In this document: piece after piece, positions 1 through 9,021 of the stretch
How the letters are laid out: the number at the start of each line of letters is the position of its first letter
Numbering within the stretch: the stretch's first letter is position 1
DNA from: Nocardioides daphniae
GTDB lineage: Bacteria; Actinomycetota; Actinomycetes; Propionibacteriales; Nocardioidaceae
Direction of reading: 5' to 3'
Assembly: GCF_004777465.1 (NCBI RefSeq)
Contig: NZ_CP038462.1
Location: forward strand, 2,976,001-3,040,000
Length of the DNA: 64,000 nucleotides
Notes under the pieces: generated by a model
Told to the model about the DNA's origin: nothing
Databases searched by the model: none
What the model saw: the letters and a program-made list of their open reading frames with translations, nothing else
Position numbers and translations under genes: made by a program

Positions 1-37
1 CCACGCATCTGGCTCTCCAGCCACCTGTCGTGACCGC

Positions 38-92
38 CACTGGTCACTTGATGGGCATCCAGGACACCGGAACGCCCATCAAGTGACCAGTG
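38..92. terminator. Perfect 19-bp inverted repeat, likely bidirectional terminator
   Basis: Bases 38-56 are the exact reverse complement of 74-92, with a 17-base loop. The hairpin starts 20 bases beyond the stop of the reverse lipase fragment, where a terminator would sit. There is no clear T run, so an intrinsic terminator is inferred from position and stem strength only. Nothing else is recognisable in 1-111. Confidence 0.5.
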
Positions 93-111
93 TGCATTTC
101 GGGGGCCGCGC

Positions 112-591
112 TCAGTCGGCCAGACGGGCCTCGGTCCAGGCCAGCAGGTCGGGGAGCATCGGCGATTCCTCCTGCACCAGGCTCAGGTGGTCCAGGCCCG
201 GGTAGACCACGAGGTCGACCTCGCGGCCTCCCGCTCGCACACCCGCCACGTAGTCGCGCTGCAACCGAGGGGTGATCAGGGTGTCGGCGGCACCCTGGGC
301 GACCCACAGCGGCGACCTGCCGGGCGCGTCCGGCTCGTTCTCCTCCAGCCGCCGGCCCAGGGGGCCCGCGGCCGCGTCGCGGCGCAGCACGTCCTCGTCG
401 CGCATCGACAGCGCGGTCAGCACCGAGGCCAGCACCCCGGGCTCGGAGAGGCAGCGGCTCGCCATCCGGCGCACCAGCGGCACGGCAGCCGGACGGACGA
501 CGTCGCGCAGGCGTACGTCGTCGTAGGCGCTGGCGTAGCCCTGCACCACGAACGCGGCGAAGACCGACCCGCCCGTGACGTCGGCCAGCAC
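112..591 (-). pseudogene. Lipase-family alpha/beta-hydrolase, C-terminal fragment
   Basis: About 159 residues resemble the C-terminal half of secretory-lipase type alpha/beta hydrolases. The usual late catalytic Asp and His regions can be seen: WVAQGAADTLITP and then YPGLDHLSLV, followed by a SPMLPDLLAWTE helix. The nucleophile elbow (GxSxG) and the whole N-terminal half are absent. Upstream, the sequence changes abruptly near 585-600 into a different family, an Asp/Glu-racemase type enzyme read in other frames. The fragment therefore cannot be a functional lipase as written. Either a deletion fused two genes in the organism, or the assembly is wrong here. Confidence 0.65.
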
Positions 592-927
592 ATGGTGACC
601 GGCAGGCCGGTGCGCTCGCGGATCCGGCGCTCGAAGGCTGAGTTGCCCTCGGTGCCGCCCAGAAGGTCTCGGCCGACATGCCCATCACCATGCGCTCGGG
701 CTCGGCCGTCAGCACGTCCCGCACGGCGTCGTCGATCGAGCCGCGGATCTGGGTGAGCAGGGCCTCGAAGCCGGCGTCGCCGTCGATGGTGGGGTCGGGG
801 ATGAACATCGAGCCGGCCCGGAAGGCGACATCCTCGACGCCGGCCTTCCAGTAGTCGTGCTCGACGACGGTGTTGGTGGGGGGACGATCACCCCGAACAC
901 CGCGCGCGGTCCGACGGCGTTGGTCAC
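592..927 (-). pseudogene. Maleate isomerase / Asp-Glu racemase family, N-terminal fragment, frameshifted
   Basis: Joining three frames gives a protein that starts MTNAVGPRAVFGVIVPP, continues TNTVVEHDYW and then VMGMSAETFWGGTEGN. These are hallmarks of the maleate cis-trans isomerase / arylmalonate decarboxylase group of the Asp/Glu racemase superfamily. One base appears to be missing in the run near 877-884 and another near 659-662. Only about 110 residues remain of a family that is usually near 250; the second domain with the second catalytic Cys is lost where the lipase fragment begins. The GTG start at 927 overlaps the stop of the upstream tetR gene (GTGA), suggesting co-transcription with it. 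Confidence 0.6.
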
Positions 928-1505
928 GCCTGGCCCTGCGGGAAGTAGAGGTCGACCGCACGGTGGGCCCGTTCGCGGCTGGCGGGCCGGTCGAGCAGCA
1001 GCGCGTCGACGAGGAGCGGCGCGACGATGGCGTTGACGGCGTCGTCGGCGACCTCCCCGGTGACGCCGTCGGAGGTGAGCACGGTGCGGAACGGCGCGAC
1101 CAGGTCGTCGACGTAGCGCTGGCGCAGCGGGATCGCGGCGGGGTCGCTGGCGGCCATGGTGACCAGGGCCTGGAGGAAGGCCGCCACCGGACGGTCACGC
1201 AGGCGGTCGCAGAGCAGGTCGACCTCGGCGTGGAGGTCGGCCACGGGGTCGCCCGTGAGCGTCCGCTGCACCGGCGGCGCGACCTCGATGAGGGCGGCGA
1301 GCACGTCGGTGGGCGTCGCCCAGTGCCGATAGATCGTGGAGCGGGAGACGCCGGTGGCCTGGTGCAGGCGCAGCGGGGTCAGCGCGGCCCCACCCTCCGA
1401 GAGCAGCAGCTCGAGCGCCGCCGTGAGGACGGTGGTGACGGTGTCAGTTGCGGGCCCCGCGGGCCGTCCGATCTTGCTCACAAGAGTTGACGCTACATCG
1501 TGCAC
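924..1505 (-). CDS. TetR-family transcriptional regulator
   Basis: A 193-residue protein with an N-terminal TetR helix-turn-helix at about residues 25-70; the recognition helix region reads TGVSRSTIYRHW. The remaining all-helical part would bind a ligand and dimerise. A start nine residues further in, at the GTG at 1481 (VSKIGRPAGP), fits family lengths equally well. The gene ends in a GTGA overlap with the isomerase-like fragment. The divergent reductase gene at 1623 lies about 120 bases away. The gap holds CTACA at 1493-1497 and TGTAG at 1513-1517, an imperfect dyad that could be its operator. The ligand is unknown. Confidence 0.85.
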   Translation of the reverse strand: MHDVASTLVSKIGRPAGPATDTVTTVLTAALELLLSEGGAALTPLRLHQATGVSRSTIYRHWATPTDVLAALIEVAPPVQRTLTGDPVADLHAEVDLLCDRLRDRPVAAFLQALVTMAASDPAAIPLRQRYVDDLVAPFRTVLTSDGVTGEVADDAVNAIVAPLLVDALLLDRPASRERAHRAVDLYFPQGQA

Positions 1506-1622
1506 CGTGGCGTGTAGGACCTCTTGGGCGAGCCGGCATCGAATCGACCGAACCCGGGTAAGAGGTCACGGTGTGCGCACGCCCGGCACGCACCCCACAG
1601 CACCCGTTCCCCAGGAGGTCGC

Positions 1623-2278
1623 ATGTCGAAGGTCATCATCATCGGCGGTCACGGCAAGGTCGCGCTGCGCCTGGCCCCGCAGCTGGTGGAGCGCGGTGAC
1701 GAGGTCACCAGCGTCTTCCGCAACCCCGACCACGAGGACGAGGTGGCCCGGACGGGCGCGCGGGCGGTCGTCGGCGACGTCGAGACCATGAGCACCGAGG
1801 CGCTGACCGAGCTGGTCCGCGACCATGACGCCGTCGTCTGGTCGGCCGGAGCCGGGGGCGGTGACCCGGAGCGTACGTACGCAGTCGACGGGACGCCGCC
1901 GTGCGCTCGATGGAGGCAGCCAAGGCCGCCGGCATCCGGCGCTACGTGATGGTCTCGTTCCTGGGGGCGGCGAAGGAGAACCTGCCGCCCGAGGACGACT
2001 CCTTCTTCGCGTACGCCGACGCCAAGGTGGCCGCCGACGAGCACCTGCGGACCTCGGGGTTGACGTACACGATCCTGCAGCCCGGGATGCTGACCCTGGA
2101 CGAGCCGACCGGCCAGGTCGACGTGCTCGACGCTGTGCCCGACGACGGCAACACCTCCGTCAGCCGTGGCGACGTCGCCCTGATGACGGCTGCGGTGCTG
2201 GCCGACGACGCCACCGCCAACCGGACCATCGCCTTCCGCAACGGTGGTACGCCCATCGCGGAGGCCATCCGCTCCTGA
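1623..2278 (+). CDS. NAD(P)-binding atypical SDR (NmrA/YwnB-like), frameshifted
   Basis: The N-terminus MSKVIIIGGHGKVA is a Rossmann dinucleotide-binding fold with the atypical GGxGKV glycine motif. Later segments (EAAKAAGIRRYVMVSF, then YADAKVAADEHLRTSGLTYTILQPG) are typical of short NAD(P)H-binding proteins of the NmrA-like group, about 220 residues long. These sense redox state or reduce small substrates; the substrate is not evident. The reading frame breaks near 1889: adding one C to give GTCGACCGG restores the family sequence, so a sequencing error is likely. A clear ribosome-binding site (AGGAGG, 1612-1617) precedes the ATG. The divergent TetR gene may control it. Confidence 0.8.
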
Positions 2279-2384
2279 CACCAGGCGTCGAGTCAGCCGG
2301 CCGTGCGTCGCCACCGGACCGGAGGGACGTCGCGTGAGGGAGGGTGACCCTACTCTCTCGCGCCGAGTTTGCCCGCCCGGTCGG

Positions 2385-3128
2385 TCAGGTGCTGGCGGAT
2401 TTGGCCTGTGCGGAACCCCGGCCGGACTTGGACGCGAACTGACGCAGGAGCTGGTCCTCGGCGCGATCGAGGTAGTTGAGGAGCACCTCGAGAGCCTCCT
2501 GACTGCGCCCGGCTTCCACCAGCGTCGCGATGCGCTCGTTGTCGCCCAGGTACGGCTCGTAGAAGTCGCGCACGGTCGGCATCACATGGAAGACCAGTCG
2601 GAGCTCTGCCAGCAGCTGGTCCATGATCTCGTCGATCCGAGGGCTGTTGGCCAGCGCGGCAATCGAGCGGTGAAAGTGCATGTTGGCCGTTCCGACGCCG
2701 TCCCAGTCCGCCCGCTCTGCCGCAGCCACGCCCATGGATACGGCGGAGCGCACCTGCGAGACGGCCTGGGCGCGCCCAGCATCGGCCGACTCACCCCAGA
2801 ATCGGAGGGCAGCTCCCTCAAGGGCCCGCCGTATCCGGTAAATGTCGACCACGTCGGCCTCGGTCAGCACCCGCACAAAGACGCCGCGGTTCAGCTCATG
2901 CACAAGGAGCCGCTCGTGGGTCAGCAGACGAAAGGCCTCGCGAAGAGTGTTGCGCGACACCTGGAGCGCATCCGCGATGGAGTCCTCGGCCAACTTCGTT
3001 CCTGGCAGGACCCGGCCCTCCATCACCATGTCACGCAGGATGTCGGCGACCTTCTCGGCCGTCGATGCGCGGACCAGCGAGCGCCTCGCCGAGATCAGCT
3101 CCGCGGTCCAGCCAGACGCGTCCGTCAT
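2385..3128 (-). CDS. GntR-family (FadR subfamily) transcriptional regulator
   Basis: A 247-residue regulator. The winged helix-turn-helix lies near residues 20-85 (DSIADALQVSRNTLREAFRLL). It is followed by an all-helical FCD ligand domain with the usual metal-ligand pattern, including HFHRSIAAL. ATG at 3128 is chosen because a strong GGAGGAGG site precedes it; an upstream in-frame extension has no such site. It is divergent from the ABC transporter-amidase-oxoprolinase operon, and a perfect FadR-type operator lies between the two. I infer that it represses that operon and is released by a pathway intermediate. FCD-type members commonly sense small organic acids. Confidence 0.9.
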   Translation of the reverse strand: MTDASGWTAELISARRSLVRASTAEKVADILRDMVMEGRVLPGTKLAEDSIADALQVSRNTLREAFRLLTHERLLVHELNRGVFVRVLTEADVVDIYRIRRALEGAALRFWGESADAGRAQAVSQVRSAVSMGVAAAERADWDGVGTANMHFHRSIAALANSPRIDEIMDQLLAELRLVFHVMPTVRDFYEPYLGDNERIATLVEAGRSQEALEVLLNYLDRAEDQLLRQFASKSGRGSAQAKSAST

Positions 3129-3228
3129 GTCCCCCCCCCTCCTCCGGTGACCCTGTGCGCTCGTCCCATTGTCGCCAAGGACGGCGACCCGTGCGGTCGT
3201 GGTCCACCTGTCACGGGATTTAACAAGG

Positions 3229-3239
3229 TTGTCACACAA
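3229..3239. promoter_or_regulatory. FadR/GntR-type operator
   Basis: TTGTCACACAA is a perfect dyad (TTGT/ACAA) and matches the FadR-subfamily consensus TNGTNNNACNA at every fixed position. It lies five bases before the predicted -35 box of the catabolic operon and about 100 bases before the divergent regulator. A regulator bound here would be placed to block RNA polymerase. Confidence 0.7.
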
Positions 3240-3244
3240 GTGCA

Positions 3245-3273
3245 TTGCCGGATCGTTCAACAAAACTTAGGCT
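3245..3273 (+). promoter_or_regulatory. Predicted promoter of the transporter-amidase-oxoprolinase operon
   Basis: TTGCCG (3245-3250) and TAGGCT (3268-3273) are separated by exactly 17 bases, a good match to a housekeeping actinobacterial promoter. The start codon of the first gene is 46 bases beyond the -10 box, leaving room for the GAGGAGG ribosome site at 3307-3313. Confidence 0.6.
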
Positions 3274-3319
3274 AGCCCAACCGCTGCACCGCAGTGAGCG
3301 TGAACCGAGGAGGCCCCCA

Positions 3320-4386
3320 TTGTCGGCTGCACAGCTTGAACTGAAGTCCGTCGAGAAGGTGTTCGGCGACTCTGTCGCCGTTCATCCCACAGACCTCGAG
3401 GTCCACGACGGGGAGTTCCTCTCGATCATCGGCCCCAGTGGTTGCGGCAAGACCACGACGCTGCGGATGATCGCCGGCCTGGAGTCGCCGAGCGCGGGCC
3501 GGATCAGTTTCGAGGGCAAGGACATCACCACAGTCCCGCCGCACCGCCGCGAGTTCGGGATGGTGTTCCAGAAGTTCGCACTCTTCCCCCACATGGACGT
3601 CGCGGCGAACATCGCCTACGGCCTCAAGCTGCGGAAGGTGTCCAAGCGGGAGATCAGCGCGCGCGTCGACGAGATGCTCGAGCGTGTCGGGCTCACCGCC
3701 TTCAAGCACCGCAACGTCACCACCCTGTCGGGAGGCCAGCAACAGCGCGTGGGAATCGCGCGGGCGTTGATCACCAAGCCGCGCGTCGTCCTCCTCGACG
3801 AGCCGACGGGTGCCTTGGACGCCAAGCTCCAGCTCGCGATGCAATCGCAGCTCAAGCAGCTTCAGCGCGACCTCGGGCTCACGTTCATCCACGTCACCCA
3901 CAACCAGAGCGAGGCGCTCGCCATCGCCGACCGCGTCGTGGTGATGAACGTCGGCTCCATCGAGCAGGTCGGTCGGCCCGAAGAGGTCTTCGAGCGGCCG
4001 CAGACCCGTCACGTGGCGGAATTCGTCGGTCGCAACAACATCCTCGTCGGCACCGTGAGCAGCGATGGGAGCACGTTCTCCTGCGCGCTGGGCGAACTGC
4101 CTTTGGCCACGCCCTGGCCGGCGGGGCCGGCGACCGCGGTCCTGCGGGCGGACGCCATCTCGGTCCGCCCAGGGAGGGCTATCCCCACCGCGCCGAGGTC
4201 GAGCTGCAGGCGCTGGAGTACACCGGCGCCCGCGTGTCGTGGTTCACCAGCGCCGGTGGCTCCGACATCACGGTCGACGTCTCCACACGCGCCACGCAGT
4301 CAGTGGCCCCTGAACTCGGGAACCGCTATCCCATCTGGCTCCGCCCCGGCGAGCTTCACCTCATCGACGACCACCTCACCCGCTGA
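3320..4386 (+). CDS. ABC importer ATPase (PotA-like), frameshifted near its end
   Basis: The ATP-binding subunit of a polyamine/opine/amino-acid-type (PotABCD) importer. Walker A is GPSGCGKTT at about residues 38-46, the signature is [10 protein letters not shown], Walker B ends in LLDEP, and the switch is VTH. The C-terminal part is the short regulatory TOBE-like region. The TTG start at 3320 follows a GAGGAGG site, so this unusual start is well supported. The frame shifts near 4172-4178, where one missing base separates SVRPG from EGYPHRAEV; the real protein would be about 355 residues. It is the first gene of the operon, with the binding protein 26 bases downstream. The substrate is not shown by sequence. 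Confidence 0.88.
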
Positions 4387-4412
4387 CCCGCGCCACTGAC
4401 AGGAGATTTGCC

Positions 4413-5651
4413 ATGGAAGCACGCCTCGGAAGACGCTCGTTCCTCAAAGGGGGTCTCGGCGCCGGTGTCCTGCTCGGCGGCGGCGCACTCCTCTCGGCCT
4501 GCGGGTCTGGCGGATCGGGGTCGTCGACCGCTGCCTCCGCGCGCAGCCTCGGTCTCAGCCTGACCACGGACCCGCGAATCCTCGCGGGCTTCAAGAAGAA
4601 GACCGGCAAGGTGATGCAGGGCCAGGCCGACACGGTCGGCAACATGCAGGTCCAGTGGGCCCAGGGTGCCTACCGTCAGCTGGACGTGCTGGAGCCCAAC
4701 GCCCAGTGGGTGGGCCCGATCCAGGGCAACAAGCTCTTCAAGCCCGTCCCCGTGTCCGACGTGCCGCTGTGGACCGACGACGTCCTTCCCCTCTTCCGCG
4801 AGGTCGGTGCACCCGGCTACGTGAAGGAGTCGGGCTGGCCCCTCAAGACCATCTACACGCAGCAGGCCCTGGAGAGCAACGCGCTCGACGAGTTCACCAT
4901 GGTGCCGACGTGGTTCGGCTTCGATGCCTTCGGCTACCTGGAGAACCGCGTCACCGAGGGCGAGGACATGGACTCCTACGGCCTCATCTTCGACAAGCGC
5001 TACGCCGGCAAGGCAGCCCTCTTCGATGACGCCATCCAGACGCCGTTGAAGGTCGCGACCTACTTGCAGGGCTCGGGCCAGTACTCCTTTGACGGTGCAC
5101 TGGGCAACCTCACGAAGGACGACCTCGCGGTCGTCTTCGAGTTCCTCGACGAGATGAAGGCCCGCAAGCAGTTCCGTCTCTTGTGGAACGACTTCGGCCA
5201 GCTCGTGGACCTGATGGTCTCGGAGGAGGTGTGGGTCTGCGACGCGTGGTCCAGCGCCGTGTACGCAGCCAACGCCGCCGGCGCCAAGGCCCGGTTCGTC
5301 GACAACCCGACCGAGGGCAACAACGCCTGGTGGTACGGCGTCCTCGTCTCGCCCGAGACGAAGAACTACGAGACGGTCGTCGACTACATCGACTACTGGC
5401 TCGGTGGCGAGCCGCACAAGATCATGGCCCCGCAGGGCTACTACTCCCCACGCCCCGACCTGGTGAAGCCGCTCATCGAGAACACCTTCACCACCGACCC
5501 CGACGTCTCCGACTGGGACTACTGGTACGCCGGCGCCACCGACAACCGACCCTCGCTGGAGTCCCGGATCCAGAACACCGCCGAGTGGCAGCAGTACCCG
5601 GACGAGTTCGCCGAGTACTCGCGCCTCTGGACCGACTTCACCGCCAGCTGA
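4413..5651 (+). CDS. Substrate-binding lipoprotein of the Pot-like ABC importer
   Basis: A 412-residue extracytoplasmic binding protein. The N-terminus has a twin-arginine motif (RRSFLK) followed by a hydrophobic stretch and the lipobox LSAC, so it is probably Tat-exported and lipid-anchored. The body resembles spermidine/putrescine-type periplasmic binding proteins (PotD, family 1 extracellular). Tryptophans and aspartates in the C-terminal lobe (EGNNAWWYGVLVS, VSDWDYWYAGATDN) probably line the ligand site. The setting beside an amidase and 5-oxoprolinase suggests a small amide or lactam ligand rather than a polyamine; this is inference. The ATG follows a CAGGAGA site. Confidence 0.88.
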   Translation: MEARLGRRSFLKGGLGAGVLLGGGALLSACGSGGSGSSTAASARSLGLSLTTDPRILAGFKKKTGKVMQGQADTVGNMQVQWAQGAYRQLDVLEPNAQWVGPIQGNKLFKPVPVSDVPLWTDDVLPLFREVGAPGYVKESGWPLKTIYTQQALESNALDEFTMVPTWFGFDAFGYLENRVTEGEDMDSYGLIFDKRYAGKAALFDDAIQTPLKVATYLQGSGQYSFDGALGNLTKDDLAVVFEFLDEMKARKQFRLLWNDFGQLVDLMVSEEVWVCDAWSSAVYAANAAGAKARFVDNPTEGNNAWWYGVLVSPETKNYETVVDYIDYWLGGEPHKIMAPQGYYSPRPDLVKPLIENTFTTDPDVSDWDYWYAGATDNRPSLESRIQNTAEWQQYPDEFAEYSRLWTDFTAS

Positions 5652-5679
5652 GCCCGAAAGGGCACCGAGAAGGACCACG

Positions 5680-6580
5680 ATGACGACGACGACGACCGAG
5701 ACCGGGACCAGGTCTCCTCAACTCCGCGGACCCAGGCGACGCAGGGCACTCCCCCCACTCCTGGCATGGCCCGCACTGATCTGGATCTCGGTCTCGGTCA
5801 TCGTGCCCGTCGCCTTCGTGGTCACCGTCGGGTTCTGGCGCCTGGACGGCTTCGAACTCGTCCAGGACTGGGACCCCTCGACCTACTCCCAGATGCTCGG
5901 CGACTCGACCTTCTGGGGCATCGTGGCCTGGACGGTGCGCACGTGGGTGACGGTGCTCGCGCTGGTCCTGGCCATCGGCATCCCGGCGGCGTACTTCATC
6001 GCCCGCCACGTGCGGTCGCTGTCGATGCAGACCGCGATCCTGATGCTGACCGTGCTGCCCTTCTGGGTCAGCTACGTCATCCGGATCATCACCTGGATCC
6101 CCATGTTCGGCAACAAGGGCGTGCTGAACGGCGCGCTCGTGAAGGCCGGCATCCTGGAAGACCCGAGCTCGGCGTTCCTCTACAACGCGACGGCGATGAC
6201 GATCGCGCTGGTGTCGATGTACATCGTGTTCATCGTTGGACCGGTCTACTTCGGTCTGTCGCGGATCGACGCCGACACCCTGGCGGCGTCGCGCATGTCG
6301 GGGGCCTCACCGTGGACGACGTTCTGGAAGGTCGAGCTGCCTCTCGCCAAGCCGGGCATCGTCGCTGGCTCGTTCTTCGCGACCGTGTTCCTCCTCGGTG
6401 ACTTCGCCACCGAGCAGATCGTCGGGGGCCACCAACCCGATGCTGGCCGGGCTCTCCCTGCGGTATGCCGAGACGCTCCAGTGGCCGATGGCAGCGGCGG
6501 TCTCCGCGGCGCTGCTCGCGATCGCACTGGTGCTGATCTGGCTGCTCAGCCGCGTCCACGACTTGCGGAAGGAGGTCTGA
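5680..6580 (+). CDS. ABC importer permease 1 (PotB-like), frameshifted
   Basis: An inner-membrane permease of the PotB type with about six membrane helices; the first begins near LLAWPALIWISVSVIVPV. The EAA-type loop that docks to the ATPase reads AASRMSGASPWTTFWKVELP. The sequence is in frame to about 6424, where a run of five G occurs. One extra G (or two missing) shifts the reading into the frame that ends KEV at 6580 (TNPMLAGLSLRYAETLQW). The protein would be about 300 residues. Read without correction the frame runs on for more than 1,100 codons and falsely fuses with the downstream amidase. Confidence 0.85.
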
Positions 6581-6583
6581 GCC

Positions 6584-7454
6584 ATGGAGGTCCAGACCCG
6601 AGGACAGCGGATCTTCAAGTTCGTCAGCATGGCGTTCCTCATGCTGGTGCTGATCGCGCTGTACGCACCTCTGCTGGTGATGACCAGCCTGTCCTTCACC
6701 GAGGACCAGACGTCGACGTTCCCGCCGGAGAACCTGTCGCTGATCTCCTACGAGAAGCTGCTGCACCCCGACCGGATCGAGCTCTTCACGATCGCAGGCG
6801 AGCCGATCACCGACTACTGGGCCCCACTCCAGCTGTCCTTGCTGCTGGGGCCCTCACCGCCGTCGTGGCGACGGTACTGGGCCTCTCGGCCGCCATCGCT
6901 TTTCGCCAGCAGTTCCGCGGCCGCAACTCGCTCTTCTTCGTCCTGCTGCTCGGCATGATCGCGCCGGGGATCGTGGTCGGTCTCGGCATCCGGCTCCTGG
7001 CCACCGCGATCGACCTCGAGCCGCGCTGGTACACCACGGGGCTGCTCGTGCACGTGGGCTGGACGCTTCCCTTCTCGTTCGTGATCTTCATGATCTTCCT
7101 CAACCGCTTCGACCGCCAGATCGAAGAGGCGGCGTCGATGCTCGGTGCCACGGCGCTGCAGGTCTTCCGCCACGTCACCCTGCCGATCCTGCGTCCCGCG
7201 GTGCTCGCGTCCCTGCTGTTCGGCTTCACCCTCTCCTTCGACGAGCTCCAGCGCAGCGCGCTGGCGCTGGGTCAGGACGTCTCGCTGCCCCGCGCGCTCG
7301 TCTCGGTCACGACGATCCGGGTGACGCCGGTCGTCTACTCCCTGGGCGCAATCATCGCAATCGCCTCCCTGGCGCTGGTGCTCGTCTACCTGGTGGTGTT
7401 CGAACGGGATGCCAAGAAGCTCTACGCCCCGCCACGGCGAAGGACGACGAGTGA
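6584..7454 (+). CDS. ABC importer permease 2 (PotC-like), two frameshifts
   Basis: The second permease of the importer, about 290 residues with six predicted membrane segments. The N-terminus includes MAFLMLVLIALYAPLLVM; the EAA loop is EEAASMLGATALQVFRHVTLP. One G is missing near 6850 (CTGCTGGGG should be followed by GCCCTCACC). One C is missing near 7428-7432, after KKLYAP. The second correction brings the stop TGA to 7452-7454, where it overlaps the ATG of the next small gene (TGATG). Both permeases are needed for a working importer, and the neighbours are intact, so sequencing error is the simplest explanation. Confidence 0.82.
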
Positions 7455-7603
7455 TGGGCGACCCCGTGCCGACCGAGTCCGCCGACCTGCTGCCCGAGCT
7501 GTCGCCCGAGCTGAACCTGCTGCTCGCCCGCATGCGCGAGGTGGCGCTGGGCGAGACCGCCGTCGCCATGTCGTTCGACCCGAGCCGAGGGGCCCCGAAG
7601 TGA
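7454..7603 (+). CDS. Small AtzG-like (DUF4089-like) amidase partner
   Basis: A 49-residue protein squeezed between the permease and the amidase, overlapping both by start-stop codons (TGATG before, GTGA after). The C-terminal stretch ELNLLLARMREVALGETAVA followed by MSF and a Pro/Ser-rich tail recalls AtzG/DUF4089. That small subunit binds and stabilises the amidase AtzE in cyanuric acid degradation, and its gene typically lies directly before that of its amidase. The match is judged from pattern and position and is weak at sequence level. If correct, the active amidase is a two-protein complex. The usual AtzG length is near 65-70, so this one is short. Confidence 0.55.
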   Translation: MGDPVPTESADLLPELSPELNLLLARMREVALGETAVAMSFDPSRGAPK

Positions 7604-9021
7604 ACAGTGACCTCGACATCCTGAGCGCCGGTGCCGCGATGCGCCGCGGCGACCTCTCGCCGGTCGAGCTGACCCGCGCCTGCCTGACCCGCATCGACGA
7701 GGTCGACGGTGCGGTCAACGCCTACGTCGAGGTCTACGCCGACGATGCGCTGGCCGCCGCCCGGCAGGCCGAGGACGAGATCGGGCGTGGCGTGGACCGC
7801 GGCCCCCTCCATGGCATCCCGATCGCGGTCAAGGACCTCTTCGACGTCGCCGGCCGGGTGACCGCTGCGGGCTCACGGTCGCTGGCCGACGCTCCGCCCG
7901 CCGAGGCGGACGCCCACAGCGTCGGGCTGCTTCGCGACGGCGGTGCCGTCATCCTCGGCAAGACCCACACCCACGAGTTCGCCTTCGGCTCCACCACGCC
8001 GCAGACGGGCAACCCGTGGGATCTCGACCGGGTGCCCGGTGGCTCCAGCGGCGGCTCCGCGGCCGCACTCGCCCTGGACACCTGCCTCATGGCCCTCGGC
8101 ACGGACACCGCCGGCTCCATCCGGATGCCCGCCGCGTTGTGCGGCGTCGTCGGGATCAAGCCCACCTACGGCCGTGTGAGCAAGGGCGGCATCGCACCGC
8201 TCAGCTGGTCCCTGGACCACGCCGGGCCGCTCACGCGCTACGTCGCGGACGCCGCCGCAGCGCTGCAGGTGATGGCGGGTCACGACCCGGCCGACGTGGG
8301 CTCGCACGACGCGCCGGTCCCGGACTACCTGGCCCGCCTCGGAGACGGGGTCGAGGGCCTGACGATCGCCGTTCCGGTCAACCACTACGCGGAGAACCTC
8401 AGCGCCGGCATGCAGCAGGCCTACGAGCAGTCCCTTGCGGTGCTCGAGCAGCTGGGGGCAAACATCGTCGCCGTCGAGCTCCCCCTCGCGGGGGCGTACA
8501 TGGGCGCAACGTTCGCGATCATGATGGCTGAGGCCAGCGCCTACCACCGGCGCCGACTCGGGTCGCTGGGCGACCTCTACACCGAGGACGTCCGCGCCCT
8601 GCTGGAGGCGGGCCTGAGCCTGCCCGCAGTGGACTACGTTGACGGCCAGCGCACCCGCGGCCTCGTCCAGGCCGAGTGGCAACAGATCCTGACCAGCGCG
8701 GACGTCGTGGTCGTCCCCACCCTCCCGACCTCCGCGGCACTGCGGGACTCCGACGTCCTGGACATCACCGACAGCTACTCCGAGTCGGTCATGAGTGCCT
8801 ACGTCCGGCTCTCGTGCCCGGCGAACCTGACCGGGCTGCCCGCGCTGTCGGTGCCGTGCGGTGTGGACGCCCAGGGCCTGCCGCTCGGCCTGCAGATCAT
8901 CGGTCGCCCGTTCGACGAGGCGACCGTCCTACGCGTCGGCGCGGCGTACGAGCGGGCCACCACGTGGCACCAGCTCCGTCCGCCGTCCCCGGAGCCCCAC
9001 ACGGGGAGCGGACAGCGGTGA
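7600..9021 (+). CDS. Amidase-signature family hydrolase (GatA/AtzE-like)
   Basis: A 473-residue amidase-signature enzyme. The catalytic triad can be seen: Lys in [10 protein letters not shown], the cis-Ser in GGSSGGSAA and the nucleophile Ser in [13 protein letters not shown]. It hydrolyses a carbon-nitrogen amide bond. It is not GatA of the tRNA amidotransferase, because GatB and GatC are absent and the context is catabolic. The GTG start at 7600 overlaps the stop of the small AtzG-like gene, and the end overlaps pxpA. Together with the importer and the oxoprolinase it probably releases ammonia or a carboxylate from an imported amide or ureido compound. Confidence 0.92.
   Translation: MNSDLDILSAGAAMRRGDLSPVELTRACLTRIDEVDGAVNAYVEVYADDALAAARQAEDEIGRGVDRGPLHGIPIAVKDLFDVAGRVTAAGSRSLADAPPAEADAHSVGLLRDGGAVILGKTHTHEFAFGSTTPQTGNPWDLDRVPGGSSGGSAAALALDTCLMALGTDTAGSIRMPAALCGVVGIKPTYGRVSKGGIAPLSWSLDHAGPLTRYVADAAAALQVMAGHDPADVGSHDAPVPDYLARLGDGVEGLTIAVPVNHYAENLSAGMQQAYEQSLAVLEQLGANIVAVELPLAGAYMGATFAIMMAEASAYHRRRLGSLGDLYTEDVRALLEAGLSLPAVDYVDGQRTRGLVQAEWQQILTSADVVVVPTLPTSAALRDSDVLDITDSYSESVMSAYVRLSCPANLTGLPALSVPCGVDAQGLPLGLQIIGRPFDEATVLRVGAAYERATTWHQLRPPSPEPHTGSGQR

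Noticed and set aside
44..1198. A 384-codon reverse frame spanning the TetR and chimera region
   Set aside because: Only a middle part, after the missing base near 880, is real coding; the rest is out of frame with tetR and the lipase fragment.
5680..9021. A single 1,113-codon open frame spanning permease to amidase
   Set aside because: It joins parts of three genes through frameshifts; the middle translates as shadow sequence, and the true genes have clear starts and stops.
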